Origin: Thamnidium elegans
Taxonomy: Eukaryota > Mucoromycota > Mucoromycetes > Mucorales > Mucoraceae
Length of the DNA: 64,000 nt
NCBI GenBank assembly: GCA_025201345.1
Contig: JAIXMG010000002.1
Location: 1,736,001 to 1,800,000, forward strand
Direction: 5' to 3'
The translations under genes and the position numbers were made by a program. The notes beneath the pieces were generated by a model. The model did no database searches and had not been told where the DNA came from. It was given only the letters and a program-made list of their open reading frames with translations. Below, in pieces: positions 1 to 12,282 of the stretch. How positions within the stretch are numbered: the first letter of the stretch is position 1; each line of letters opens with the position of its first letter.

Positions 1-3000
1 CATCATACACTCTTGTAAGATAAGTATGATTACAAATAAGCTTCATCACGTTTATAACTTCTTGAGGCAACTGAGCTGGAATAGACGATTTTAAAAAGTT
101 AAAGTCTTTAACAATAACGTCTCGTGGATGCTGAGAAATCTTAAGAAGCCCATATCGACCTTGCTTTTGTACAAAGGATGTTAAACGGTCCTCCCAAATG
201 TTGGCTGTCTTAGCTTTAAAAATCAATTTGAATTCAGCAATAGCTTCTTCAAGATGCAAAAATGGAGTCTTTTGATGTTGACCTTCATCGCCATAGTTAC
301 CCCAACGTGTCCAGAGAATATTGAGGTTTAAAATCTTGTTATGAATAATACTCATCTTGTAGAACCTAAATGTATATATTTATACGTTAAATTTTTGGGT
401 TTATAAAAGAAAATAAATTCTTATACACTTACGATGTATCTGTATATACTCCCCAACCTCGAAGCTCTACTTTGATTAACATAATATCATATGGTTTGCT
501 ATTCTCGTCCAACATGACATATCCTACTTTTTCCAACTTCGAATAAGAATCCACTTTAACAGTATCATCATCGGTCTGGGTAGAAAGTGTATTGTCTTTA
601 GCTTTTTCAATATCTTTTTCTTTTTGAAGTATTTCTCTTTCAATTCTGGCGTCCTCGTCAATGGTTTCAGTAGATATGTAGTCAATATCCATAGGAGAAT
701 CTTCTTCTTCACGAGGTTCTTGAAGGGGTTGTGTAATTTTAGCCGTAGGTTCGAGACGTACGAAGGCGGTGTAAAGGTCTTTGCTATGTCTTTGATAAGC
801 ATATTCGACTGGTGTGAGCCCTAAAGATATATATTTTAAAAAAGAGCGCAACAAATAAAAGACAGCTTAAATAATTACCATGTATATCGCGCATTTGTAA
901 GAGCTTCTTGAAAATCTTGGGGCTCATTTTTTCAGCGACGAATTCTAAAATACCGATATTTTCATGCGAAATACCTCCAATACTTCCAGCAATAAACGAT
1001 AAAACGTTACGATTTTCTTTATCTTTCCAAATCCAGTTCATTTCGTCCTGAGCATGTTCAAAAATAAATCGAAGCAAGCTCAAATTGTTTTGAATAATCG
1101 CATGAACGGTAGCAGGAAGGTTTTGACAGGATGGGTTTAAAGCATTTGAGGATAATAAGTTGTTGACCTTGTTACAACTTTCAGTATTGATATTGGCACC
1201 CAAAGATAGCAAACGCTATGAGTTGATGGTTAGTTATGAGGCAAAAAAAAAAAGTGTTATTCTAATCGTTGTACCTCTACAATAATTAGGTTCTTTTCGC
1301 GAATAGCGAGTTCTAATGGAGTCATGCCCGTTACTTCATCAATTGAGTTGACATCTGGTGTGAACTTTTGAATCATTTTTTCATAGATAGCATCATCGAA
1401 CTTCAAACAATCGTAATTCGTATTAGATTTATCTTTAAAGTTTTGATCATATTTCATCTTTCCAAAAAAGAATTGATAAAAAATAGTTCTGGTTGTCTTT
1501 GAGTCTTTGGCGTTTAAGTCAACATTATATCCAAGAAGCGTCTATTAGAAAAGAGAAAATTAAAATATGAACGGCTAATAAATATGTCAAAAGAATGCAT
1601 TACATGTTGGTTTTGAAGCGCCTCAATAGAAACGTTGTACATGAAACAAGATCTACCGTACTCTGGCTTTGAGTCTGGGCCATAAACATTTGGATTCGCA
1701 CCGGCTTTTAACATTACTTCTAATAAGGTAGAGTCGAAATAGGAGGCTGCAAAGATAGGATAGAGAACCACAGTATACTTCTTTCCAAAGTCTTCTCTGC
1801 GTTCTACATGACTAGGTGAATTTAAATCGGCGTTATGAGAGATCAAAAGTTTCAACATCTCCAAATTTTTGTTCTGACATGCGACCATGACAGCATTAAT
1901 ACGACCGTATCCGCTGTCTTCATCAGAGGGGGCACCATATCTCAACAAAAGTTCGGTGATTTCATAATGGTTTGATTGTACAGATTTCAAAACAAGAGAT
2001 GGTTTTTTATTCTTTATAATGCTTGTTACATTAGCTCTTGCATTTAACAATTCCTAAAAATAGAATTAGCATTTATAACAAAAAAAAGCATAACAAAAAA
2101 AAAATTACCTTGACACTTTCGAAGATCCCGCACTCGACAGCGTAATCAAGTTCAGAATATCCATCCTTGTCAATAATGTTAATTAGAACGTTTGGCATAG
2201 AAAGAAGACAACGAAGTAAAACAGTTTGGCCATGCTTGGCAGCATAATGAACAGGAGTTCTACCATAGCTATCTTGGAAAATAGAAAGGTTGAGTGGCAA
2301 GAGTTTTTCAGTAAAGTCTTGTACGTATTCTTCCCAAACTTCGTTGCTGAATGGCTTGAAATCAGATAAAACGTGCCAGATATTTTGGTTCACAGTAGGT
2401 AAAGTGACAGAAAGGCTTTCGTCGTCGATAGAATGTAATAAGATTTCGGCCATATGGAACTTACCTATTAGTTATATGAAGTGGTTAGTAAATGAAAGTA
2501 TATAAAAAAATAGAATTAAGCTTACCATTTTTTAATGACTCTCTAATGGATTCTATATAGTGTTTCGAGGTTAGTTGTATAAACACTTTTTAATATAATG
2601 TTATATAGCATTTTCTTACCAATAGGAATTGCACCTTTATCCATAATTAAATAGGCTACATTTATAAGCGATTTCGATAAACTGAAGCCGAATGTAGATG
2701 TAGATTCACCGTCCTTCAAAATAATATCACTGTTTACAACTGCTCCAAAATTACAAAGCATAACTGAATAATCAACATGGTTGTTTCGGAGAGCTAATTG
2801 AACAGGACCGTTCTATAATAATAGTAGACTATGTTAATATACATATCCTAAGTCTATTCAGTAAACAAATTCTTACCATATCCGAATCAATTGCATTGAT
2901 GTCTACATTTTTTTCGACGAGTAAAGAAGTACAACTAAAAGCACCGACGCAAGCAGCGTAGTGAAGTGGTGTTCTTCCGAATTCGTCTTTTATGTCATAA

Positions 3001-6000
3001 TGCAAGTTATCAGAATCAGACAAATACTTGAGAATATCAATAGGATCAAATCTTGTAGGAGTTATATTTTCCCAGCTATAATCACAATATACTTTTAACA
3101 AATCTCTTTCTTCATCCAAAATAAGTATATCTTCTTCATCTTTCTTTTCATGCTTCATATTCTCTTTTTGCTCTTCGAGTTCAGATTTATCTAGTTGTAT
3201 TTTTTTGGCTGCTTTCATCCAGACGTTAAGATGATTAGTATCTTCAGAAAATTTGTCAAGACCAAACTTGGCAGAGAAACTGTTCAAGGCTTTCATTCTA
3301 TCCTTTTCAATCTTGATTTCTTTAGCTACTTGCTTAACCTTTTTGGAAATAATGGAGGTATTGCGAGTAATTGGAATCAAATCGCTTTCGACAAATACAT
3401 AATGAAGAGGAGTACGACCTAGTATTAAAATAGAATAAATACATATAATTAATAATCTGTTAAATAATTCTATTATTTGTTATGTAAGTATTTACCAAAG
3501 AAATCAAGGCCATTTATATTTGCACCAGCTTTCATTAAAAGACGCTCAATACGGAAAGATCGATTGGTTTGGCTCTTTGTGGTTTGAACAGCTAAATGCA
3601 TAGGTGATTGTAAGCGAGCGTTGGGAACGTTAAAATCAGCACCGTTTTCCAATAAAAGTTTAACAATGCGATGTTTTCCATCAATGATAGCAGTGTGAAG
3701 GGCAGTATTTCCGTAAGGCTCATTCTTTTCGTTTACGTGTGCGCCTTGTTTCAACAATAAATTGATAATATCAATATTTTGACCAGAGACAGCCTCAATA
3801 AGTGGTACATGTTGAGGCATAATGAAGTTGGGATTGGCGTTTAATGAAAGTAACCCTTCAACTACTTGAAGGTTCGCGTTTCTGCAAGCATAGGATAAAG
3901 CAGAATGCTTTTCATAATCAAAAGTATTGATTTCGCATAATCCAGGAAAACGCTTCAAGTATGAAAGGTAGAGCAGGGCTATTTTCGGCTCCTTCAATTG
4001 ACAGGCTATTATTAATGCATTTTCTTGATCTAAAAATGAGAGAAAAGAGATTTAGAATATGTAGTTCTTTTTTTAAAAAAAAAAAGAAAAAAAAACTTAC
4101 TTTTGTTCTTTATATTATGATCAATAGCGATAACAGCATTTTCCAACAAAGTTTCAAGTAAGGTAATATCCATAGTTTTGATAATCTTCATTAATACGGT
4201 ATCACCATTTTCATAAGGAATATTAGGATCTGCATTAGCTGTCAAAAGATGCTTGATAATTCCAACATTGGGTTTCTTTTCCTTCGATTTAATTACGGCC
4301 TCGAGCGAGTTAACAGCCATCATCAATGAAGTTTCTTCCTTGTCGTTCTTGGTATTGACATCTCCAGCTTTAGAAGGCTTGACTTTACAAATTTGAACTA
4401 AATTTCTAGAATCCATACTTGCTGAAGCTTTTAACAATACAGAAGTTCCAGAACTGTTTGTAATATATGGACATGCCTTGAATCGAATAAAAGATTTGAC
4501 AGTATCATAAAGAATATCTTTAAAATTTGGTTTAGTCAATATAAACTTTTTCTTGACTACTTCGGTACACTCTAAAGACTTGTTGGGTACTTCCTGGTAG
4601 AGATCCTTCTTATGGTGATAGGCAATTGTCATAGGAGTATCTCCAGAAAGAGTTTCAGTACTAAGCTTAACACGTACGTTAGGTTTGCTTCCATTTTCCA
4701 ATAAAAAGTTAATCAAGGTAGTGCATTGAGTTTGAGCAGCTAAATTAAAACGTGAGTTTTTTTTTTTTTAGAAAATGCAAACTTAGTTTTCGAATATTAT
4801 ATAATTACCGATATGAAGAGCAGTATATCCGGTTAAAGCAGGGTAGTCGGCTTTCTTTGCATTAGGTTTATCCTTCTTAAATTTCATTGGCAAGGTTATG
4901 TATTCACTCATATTAGGCTTGAAAAGGGCGACCATTTCGCACATAAACGAAACCTTTTTAAAAAAATCGTTTAGTATTGCTAATGTATATTTGGGATAAA
5001 TTTTGTACTTACCCATAAGTCAAAATTAAAGGTCAAATTAACGCTTAGTGGTAAACCTGCCTTTTCAAACATATTGCTAGGATAACCCTTGTTATCATTA
5101 GGGCGATAATTTTTGTAACCACCAAATATTACAGGATTACTATTAGAGTTGTTGAAAACAACAGAAAGGATCATTTTCTTCTCACGAGTCATTGCTTCTC
5201 TTTGTTTTTCAACTGCAGACTTAACACCGTAAATCAAAGGCGTGTAACCTTCATTATTACGAATATTAATCTATAAATATTTTTTAGTAAACCTATAGTC
5301 TGGTATAACGCATATATTACTTACAATCTTTCGGACTTCGGCAATACGGGAAGTTGAATGAGATACAACTGCAGCCCACATTTCCTTAGCAATATACAAT
5401 AGTCTTTCTTTAATCATGATGTCCAAATCGTAATGAGGTTGAAGGCCATTGATGAAAGCAATAAAATCACCAAAGTAATGAAAGAAGTTATTGCCTTTTT
5501 CATCAGTATCGACCCAGAATTTCGCACCAGCTTCAATAAGTAGTGTTACTAAATGATGATTACCAAGTCTCATAGCAGTAGCTAAAGGAGTTTCTTTTCG
5601 AAAGTTCTTGATATCCAAATCAGCACCATGTTCTATCAAAAGTTTTGCAAGCACTTTTTGATATTCGACACCCTCAATTTCGTCATACTCAATTACTTCA
5701 TAGGTATGATAACTACTTGGGACAGTATAAAAAGTTTCCCAACCCTTAGGTTGTAATTTAGCGAAAGCAGTGTTTGAAACTAAAGTGTGCAAAGAGGTAT
5801 CTCCTATAATATATATATATATAAATTAGTGTACCATAACAATTATTTATGCTAATGTAAATTTATACCTTCAAGATTAATACTGTTGATATCGGCCTTC
5901 ATAGCAAGTAATAAAGTAACCTTTTCAATGTTCGTCTTCTTTTCGAGAGGGGTAGCAACAGATTCGTTGAGGCAGTTTTGTAACATAATACAGCCATCTT

Positions 6001-8403
6001 GATCTTTAAAGTTGACATCAATTGAAATATGGGGTAATGCAAGAAGATACTTGACAATACCAACATGACCTTTCATATTTGCAACCGAACATGGTGTACT
6101 TCTCCAAACATTGCATGCTGACGGGTCAGTAGATCCATACTCAATGAGCAAATGTACAATCTTGATGTAACCAAAAGCGGCAGCAAAATGAATAGGGGCA
6201 TTATGAGAGCTATCATAAGAATTTGAATCTACACCTTGAGACAAAAGATACTTGACAACCTCGGTATGACCATTCATACATGCGTAATGTAAAGCGGTCC
6301 TTGAAAACTTGTCTCCTTTTTCTGGGTTGGCTTTTCCTTCCTCGATTAACACACGTACACAGTCAGTATTACCATTTTTAGCAGCATACAATAAAGGAGT
6401 TTGCTTGTCAAGATTTTCAATACACTCAACAGGAGCATTATGCTTAATTAATACTCGACACGTCTCAGTATGTCCAAAGAAAGCGGCATAATGTAAAGCA
6501 GTTCTTCTGTTACGAACCAGGGTTTGAAAAACAAAGGGAGACGTTTCGGTTACTTCAGGTCCACCTCTAAGATGCTTGATTAATATTTCAACGTTATGGC
6601 TTCTTCCAAATCGAGCAGCTTGCATAAGAGGACTCATTTTGTACTTGTCAACAAGAGAAAGATTGAAGGCTTTAGATTCAAGAAACTCTAAACAGGCCGA
6701 TGTTTCACTAACTGCAGCATAAAATGCAACCGATCTACCATAAAGATCAGTTTGTAATATTTCAGCGGGATCAAGTGCCTCATAAAGTTCGCTAAGATAA
6801 GTCGCACTGGGATTAATAGCGGAGAGATGATATGGTGTAACATTATATGCATCAGATGCCATTTTTAAAATTTGAGATTTCCTGTAGCTTGTTAACGATT
6901 GACCATTGTCAAACTAAATATAAGTTAGTACTTCTTTTTTTTTAAAAAAAAAACATTATAAATATATATACCTCTAAAACCTCTTTGTGAAGAAGATTAA
7001 AAGTTGATCTTCCTGTAATGTTCACATGCTCCAATAAACTTTTAGCTAAAAGTCTACTTCCAGAGGAGGCAGCATAATAAACGTCATGAGAGCCATTACT
7101 GAAATGAACCAAGTAGTTTGCAATAACGCTTTCATCGCGGAAAGTGTCCTTGGATATGTAAGGCATAAAAGAGCGTAACATGCTTCCTCTGATTTGATCC
7201 TCTACATTCATAAAAGTCCTCTTCGAGCCCTCAGCTTTGTAAAAAGCAGAGTTACCAACACGATTTCCTCTGGATTCTTCAACTCGTCTATATATATATA
7301 TGATAATTTAAGATTAGATACAAATGCTAAATTACCTGTTATTCTCTATTTTCTTTTACCTGAACTGTCTGTTTTGATATTCTCCAAGTCCTCTATTTCT
7401 TCCAGTATTTCCACCATCATATACGGTATACTTTGAAGGGACAGCAGGGTAAAGGGACATGTTTGCTGTTTTGTTGTGTTCTTCAAGAATTTCGGCAAAC
7501 GTTTCTCGTTGAAGTACAATAGCATACTGAATAAAGTTAAGACCATTGGGGGTATCCTCGTAAGAATAAGTGGGGATATCCTTGTCTTTCAAAGCGGCCT
7601 TCAGTCCATTCAAATCATTACTTTCAAGCCTATCTCTGTAAGTGTTTGCAGCACATTGGAGACAACAATTTTTTCCATAAAAGTGATTTACCCCTTGAAT
7701 AATCTCTTCAGGGTTTAATTCGCTTCGAAGCTTTTGTCGATCCAATCTCTCGGCGCGTTGAGTATCAGCAAGAACTTCCGCTTTCGTCTTTCTTCCTCCT
7801 GATTTTTTATTGGCAGGTTTCTTTGTACCACTATTTGTTCTGACTGATTTTCGATTGATTTCGTTATCATCACTAATATACCCATCTTCTATTACATAAT
7901 CGGGTCGCTTTAAGGCAATGACTGCGCGGGTCTTTGAAGCACGAGATGGTCTTGAGTGTTCTGCATCTTTAGGCTGTTCTTCCGAAACCTCATTGATAGA
8001 GTATCCTGATTCAGTTTGAACTTTTTGCTTATAGTCCGTAAGGATATCAAGGCTCTCAATCATATCTTCAGTTTCCCAGGCCACTAAACCATTTCCATTA
8101 CGTTCAACAAGGTACATTGTTTTTCCCTTTTTTACAATGTAATTAATAATTATGCGATTTTTTTTTTCTGAACAGTGTACTTACCGATTTTTTTTTAAAG
8201 TCGAGAATATTTACGATGTTTTTCTTTGTTTTCAGAGCCGAAGGTAATTGCTTTCTAGGAGCTTTTGTAACCGATACTTTATTCTGTTGTTTTTAATAAA
8301 AGGGTTAGCACTTATTGTCTACATAGATCGATATTTAACATACTTTATGGGCTACTCTTCTAGAGGAACTTCTCAAAGAAGGTGGAGGATTCGATTTTGT
8401 CAT
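1..8403 (-). CDS. Giant ankyrin-repeat/WGR/PARP-family protein (C-terminus cut by window edge)
   Basis: Many-exon gene read leftward. The start at 8403 opens a short basic exon (MTKSNPPP...) with GT-AG introns after it; exon 3 (about 7353-8126) joins in frame. Exon 3 has a weak chromodomain-like stretch (YLVE...AWETEDMIESLDIL) and a CLQC pair. Ankyrin repeats fill about 7285-860, clearest in the exon ending near 6914 (repeated TALHYAA, TPLLYAAKNG). An acidic linker (about 770-560) is followed by a WGR domain (RWGNYGDEGQ, about 330-270). Residues coded near 110-20 (SSIPAQLPQEVINVMKLI) match the start of the PARP regulatory helical domain, so the ADP-ribosyltransferase domain should lie just left of position 1. 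WGR domains sense DNA breaks in PARP1-3, so a nuclear ADP-ribosylation role is inferred. The catalytic domain is not seen. Individual intron borders are approximate. Confidence 0.85.
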
Positions 8404-8543
8404 TTTCCGTAAAAGATTGTAACTGATAATGAAAAGGTTAAAAAAAGTGAAGGCCGCTTTTTCACATCTCTTTTTTATACACTTTTTTACATCTCAGCTT
8501 ATTACACCAAAAAACTTTAAATTTTAGTTTTGGAGCCTTGCAT

Positions 8544-8559
8544 GGTTGTCATAGCAACC
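8544..8559. promoter_or_regulatory. X-box (RFX-type site) 1
   Basis: GGTTGTCATAGCAACC fits the X-box consensus GTHNYY-AT-RRNAAC exactly and extends to an imperfect 20 bp dyad. It lies 141 bp upstream of the PARP-family start codon. RFX proteins bind this site; yeast Crt1/Rfx1 uses it to repress DNA-damage-inducible genes. Confidence 0.6.
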
Positions 8560-8587
8560 ATTTAACAGTACCTGGGTTTTAAACATC

Positions 8588-8603
8588 GGTTGTCATAGCA
8601 ACC
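8588..8603. promoter_or_regulatory. X-box (RFX-type site) 2
   Basis: Second exact copy of GGTTGTCATAGCAACC, 44 bp from the first (start to start), about four helical turns, here flanked by C and G so the outer dyad is longer. It lies 185 bp upstream of the PARP-family start codon and about 40 bp from the edge of the TIR element. Confidence 0.6.
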
Positions 8604-8644
8604 GTTTTTGACTCATGGGCAAAAATGGAAAAAAATGTTACTCA

Positions 8645-9074
8645 TTGTCAATCCCAATAGAGTTGCTATTAGAAGTTGCCATTTTTTTCTTTTAGAAAAA
8701 AAAAGACTTTCTAAGTTCGTAATTCGAGAAAACAACATCGGTTGTTTCGAGACATTGTTTTAGACATAAAAAAAAAGTGTTAGTCGTTGTGTTCACAGGA
8801 AAATGCCAAATGGATTTAATTTACTATCAACAAAAAATAATAAATTGGTTTCAAGTTGCTATTTTCCGCAACCAGACTCATAAAAAAAAAGAATAACAAT
8901 CGTTAAGTTTAGCAACTCCTCAGTCTTTTCCCAAAAATAAAATACAAGTATACTTCCAAAAACAGACAATAACCCTAAGACAAAACTTTGGGATAAAAAA
9001 ATAACGTAAATACGCTCAAAAAAAAAAATTATAATGCCGTCAACAAGACTAAATCTCTCAAAGTATAACTTATA
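8645..9074 (+). repeat. Left terminal inverted repeat
   Basis: Pairs with 12283-12716. The inner border is the shared AACTTATA at 9067-9074. The stretch around 8995-9045 is identical in both arms. The arm contains no ORF; its outer end lies about 40 bp from the second X-box of the neighbouring gene. Confidence 0.85.
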
Positions 9075-9158
9075 CAGTCACGTGTAATAAGCGTCCGAAC
9101 GACTTCATTAACTTATCTTTCTTTCGATATATATCTACTTTTTAATAAATAACATAAA

Positions 9159-9289
9159 ATGGCACTTTTAGATGTTACTAATAAAACCACTGAGAAGCGA
9201 AAGAAACTTTCACATTTCGAAAAAGGCCAAATTATTGGCCTACATCAGTATACCGAATACTCATTGGGCAAAACCAGTAAGCTTCATTA
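9159..9289 (+). pseudogene. N-terminal relic of a Tc1/mariner-like transposase
   Basis: An ATG just inside the left TIR opens about 43 codons containing KKLSHFEKGQIIGLHQ, which resembles the first helix-turn-helix of Tc1-type transposases (typically LSxFERGxIIGL). The frame then meets a TAA and no DDE/D catalytic region follows. It may be the remains of the element's own transposase or an unrelated insertion. The identification rests on about 20 residues. Confidence 0.4.
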
Positions 9290-10501
9290 AACAAAGAGTA
9301 TATGAAAGCCATCGTAAAATGGTATTCATTCATAAAAGGGTCGATGAATGATTTAAGGCCGTCTTCGAACTGCCTGTCACTACATACAAGCTATATTAAG
9401 TTCACTACGTTAAAAACGTCAAAATTGCACTTACATTAAACGAAATATACTACTGCAGATCGCCTTACAGCCTTTGTTGTTTTCAGTCTATATAGTTTAA
9501 GTTAAATGAAATAGAATGACGAATCAATTTAAACCTACCTTGTATTTTACAATTTCTTTGCTGAATATGCGTATCTTCTTGGTTTCAGCAGTAATCAATC
9601 CATCAACTTCATTTTCAATCGATTTTTCGAGAGTGTATAATGATTTTAAATGTTCTTTGATAACAGTGTATTGGTTTCCAAGGATGGATTTAGTTCCAGC
9701 ATCTTGACGTGTTGTAACAAAATCGAGAATGTTGTAATAAAGCAAACTGAATAAGATCATTTAGTAATTATGCTCAAGTCCCTTCTTCATACAATAGGCA
9801 ACTTACTCCTGTTTATGAAGGAAATCAACTCTTTGAGAATTTTATCTCCACGTATTCAAATCGCTTTTAATTGAAAGAATACTAAAACTGGGTCCGCTAT
9901 TAAAGAAGTTGTCGATTTTGTCATTTTGCAAAGTAGCTGTAGAAGACGACTGACCCTATGAAATATTCAAAAACCGGTTATGATAAATTCAATGTCTCAC
10001 ATATACCGTTTTCAAATGGACTTACAACCAGCAAAGAATTAATGACTTCATTATCTGCTTGGAGGCGTAGATCGCAATGTAACTTCCTTCTCTTATTGGC
10101 TAGTTGTGATATTTTGATCTCGGAACTTTTCGCTTTGGCCTATTGAGACAAAAAGGGAACGAGTTAGTCTTCAAAGCAAAGAACTTAATCGTATCAACTT
10201 TACACTTATTATCTCTCCATTTAAAGTGAGCCAATCAACTTGATTTTTGTCCGTGATAAACTGTCAAATTAGCAATATTAGTAAGATTATATCATATCAG
10301 AATTTGGGAAAGTATAACATACAGTTTTTTCCTTTGGATCATATTGCTTTTTAATGCTCTGGAAATGCCGAACCCAAAATGCTTCAATGGTTTCTTCAGT
10401 TGTTTTCACGTCTTTCATTGTTGAGACCATATAATTGATCACGCACTGTTTATTTTCATCAATAAACGCGCTAAGTTTAATTTCATTCCTGGGTGAATCC
10501 C

Positions 10502-10965
10502 GGTTAATTCTTGGTACACCACCATTTACACCACCAGTGCCAATTTAGGAAAATTCCTTGTACACCACCATATCACAGGGAAGGTCTTTTTGAAATATTT
10601 AGACATTTGATTATATAAAAGGTATTTGCTTGTATATGAATTCATTGTTAAAAAAAGGAAAGGAAAAAAAAGGAAGGAATAAATAGGTTTAGTTAACTAT
10701 GATAAAATGGGGTTTATTCAACCATGATAAAACGAGGTTTATTCAACCATAATAAAATGGAGGTTTATTCAACTATGATAAAAAGGATTCATTTAATCAT
10801 CATGATATTTATATTACAATTTCCTTTCTCACGATATTAAAAAAAAAAGTCGTTTTTACATGTAAAGTACCTGTTATTGTAAATGGTGATGCACCAAAAA
10901 TAAAATAAAAAAATACGCCATAAATTGACACTGTGATGTAAATGATGGTGTACCAAGAATTAACC
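10502..10965 (-). mobile_element. 464 bp MITE with 8 bp target-site duplication
   Basis: The termini are GGTTAATTCTTGGTAC and its complement; the inverted repeats extend about 45 bp, through the repeated motif GTAAATGRTGRTGYACCA. Flanks are TGAATCCC (10494-10501) and TGAATCCT (10966-10973), an 8 bp duplication with one mismatch, as made by hAT-like, P-like or KDZ/Zisupton elements. Inside are tandem copies of a ~24 bp unit (TTGAATAAACC...TTTTATCATGG). There is no ORF. It sits inside an exon of the gene carried by the larger TIR element. A second, truncated copy is at 53959-54275. Confidence 0.75.
10680..10812 (-). repeat. Short tandem repeat array within the MITE
   Basis: Four to five imperfect ~24 bp units whose minus-strand core is TTGAATAAACC followed by TTTTATCATRG. 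The units differ by short indels. The same array recurs at about 53980-54090 on the plus strand. Confidence 0.7.
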
Positions 10966-11159
10966 TGAATCCTTGAGCTAGGCTCGTATTATTTCCATAA
11001 TAAAATCGTTTTGGACGTCTTATGAAAAAGGAAAAGTATGTCTTATGAAATAGGAAAAAGCGTCTTGAGAAAATTTTATTAACGTCTTACGAAAACTGAA
11101 TTTTGTGAGCTCAACGAGAACAGCTGTAATAAACTGTTCTCCAACCATTAACAAAACCC

Positions 11160-12282
11160 CCCCCCCCCCGCCCATTGAGATTTAGAAAAGCGCCCTTTGA
11201 ATTTTTTTCTTCCCCGCCCTTTTATTAAAAAAACCACCCTTTGGCGTTGCTTTTATTGTATGCATACTGGAGATCCTTTTTTTATCACACTGTTTGTTAC
11301 ACTATGACCTTGGAAAAAATTATGTAATGTCTATTAAAATTCAGCCTCATCAGCCACACAATACTTGGATAAAAGTAGACAGACATCGTGTAGATAGAAG
11401 AATGGCAAGAAGACTGGTCTTGGAATATTGCTCTCATCTTTAATTAGTAAAAAAAATAAACTGATTCTGGTAAAAATTTTGAAGTACCCTAAAAAAAAAA
11501 ATGGGTACACTCACAAAAACAAAAAGTTTTTCTAGTCTTTTATAAATGATACTTTTTTGTTTTTGTGTTGCTATAAAAAGAAATAAACAGAAAAAACTAA
11601 CAATAACAAAGGCTGATGTCAAGTGGGGGTACTATCTGCAAAGATAATTTGTTTCTGCGCTGTCACTTCTCATTTCATTGGATGACTTTAAATTTTCTTT
11701 TTGTACGCGACTTTCTCGGAGTAAAAATAGCTTACACCATCCCGCAAAAATCGTCAACCGTAACCTCTTTTGCTTATAATGTTTCTATTTATAAGCCTTT
11801 TTTTTGGGCTTACGACAGCTTTGTCTATTGTTACACAATTATTTTTATAATCTGTTTTATGTTAATTTTACATAATTGCAATTTATCTGAGAGGCATTTT
11901 TCTCTGTATGAAACGAACAGGAGGAAGTTTATCTAATCTTTTTTTATATATATTTCTGAATCGTGAGGCTGCAGCAGTCTATATTCTCCTAAAGCAACAT
12001 ATTGTAATAGTCCCCCCCTCCCTCTTTTATATACTCGATTTAATACTTCTAGTTTTCCAAGACAACTGTGAATTACGTACAGAGAGCCAATATCATAAAT
12101 AACCTGAGCTGAATATATACGCGATTACAATTAGTGCTACTATCATTAGTTTATTTATAACCATAAGCCTCGCTTTTATTTTTAAAATTAAATTACTTTC
12201 AATGGGTAAATTGTTTAGAATATTTATTTAACGACCCTTCCTGAAAATAATATATGAAAGTCTGTCGATTTAATTATAGACT
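11160..12282. other. Right interior of the TIR element, no convincing gene
   Basis: Contains a C-run (11157-11169), a C-rich block with repeated CGCCCTTT/CACCCTTT motifs (11165-11245), and A/T-rich DNA with only short unsupported ORFs. About 40 bp at 11225-11265 (CACCCTTTGGCGTTGCTTTTA...) recurs at 12716-12755 just outside the element, which suggests a nested older repeat. Confidence 0.4.

Larger units (their letters stand above)
9431..11148 (-). pseudogene. Spliced gene of unknown family carried inside the TIR element, interrupted by a MITE
   Basis: A run of exons with consistent phases can be read leftward. Probable start ATG is 11148 (MVGEQFITAVL...). A main exon contains TTEETIEAFWVRHFQSIKKQ (about 10490-10322). 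Later exons end in GEIIS (about 10205), LANKRRKLHCDLRLQ (about 10140-10030), FFNSGPSFSILSIK (about 9955-9835) and a coiled-coil-like exon (9738-9533), with a stop at 9431. All junctions use GT-AG. The 464 bp MITE splits the main exon with an 8 bp duplication, and one in-frame TAA follows NTWR near 9864. No catalytic motif is recognised and it is not a known transposase by eye. It could be cargo or a degenerate element protein. The first intron is uncertain. Confidence 0.45.

Noticed and set aside
624..824. Plus-strand ORF opposite the PARP-family gene
   Set aside because: Antisense shadow of a coding exon with no motif.
8645..9074. Left TIR as part of the PARP-gene promoter
   Set aside because: The matching inverted copy at 12283-12716 shows it belongs to the mobile element.
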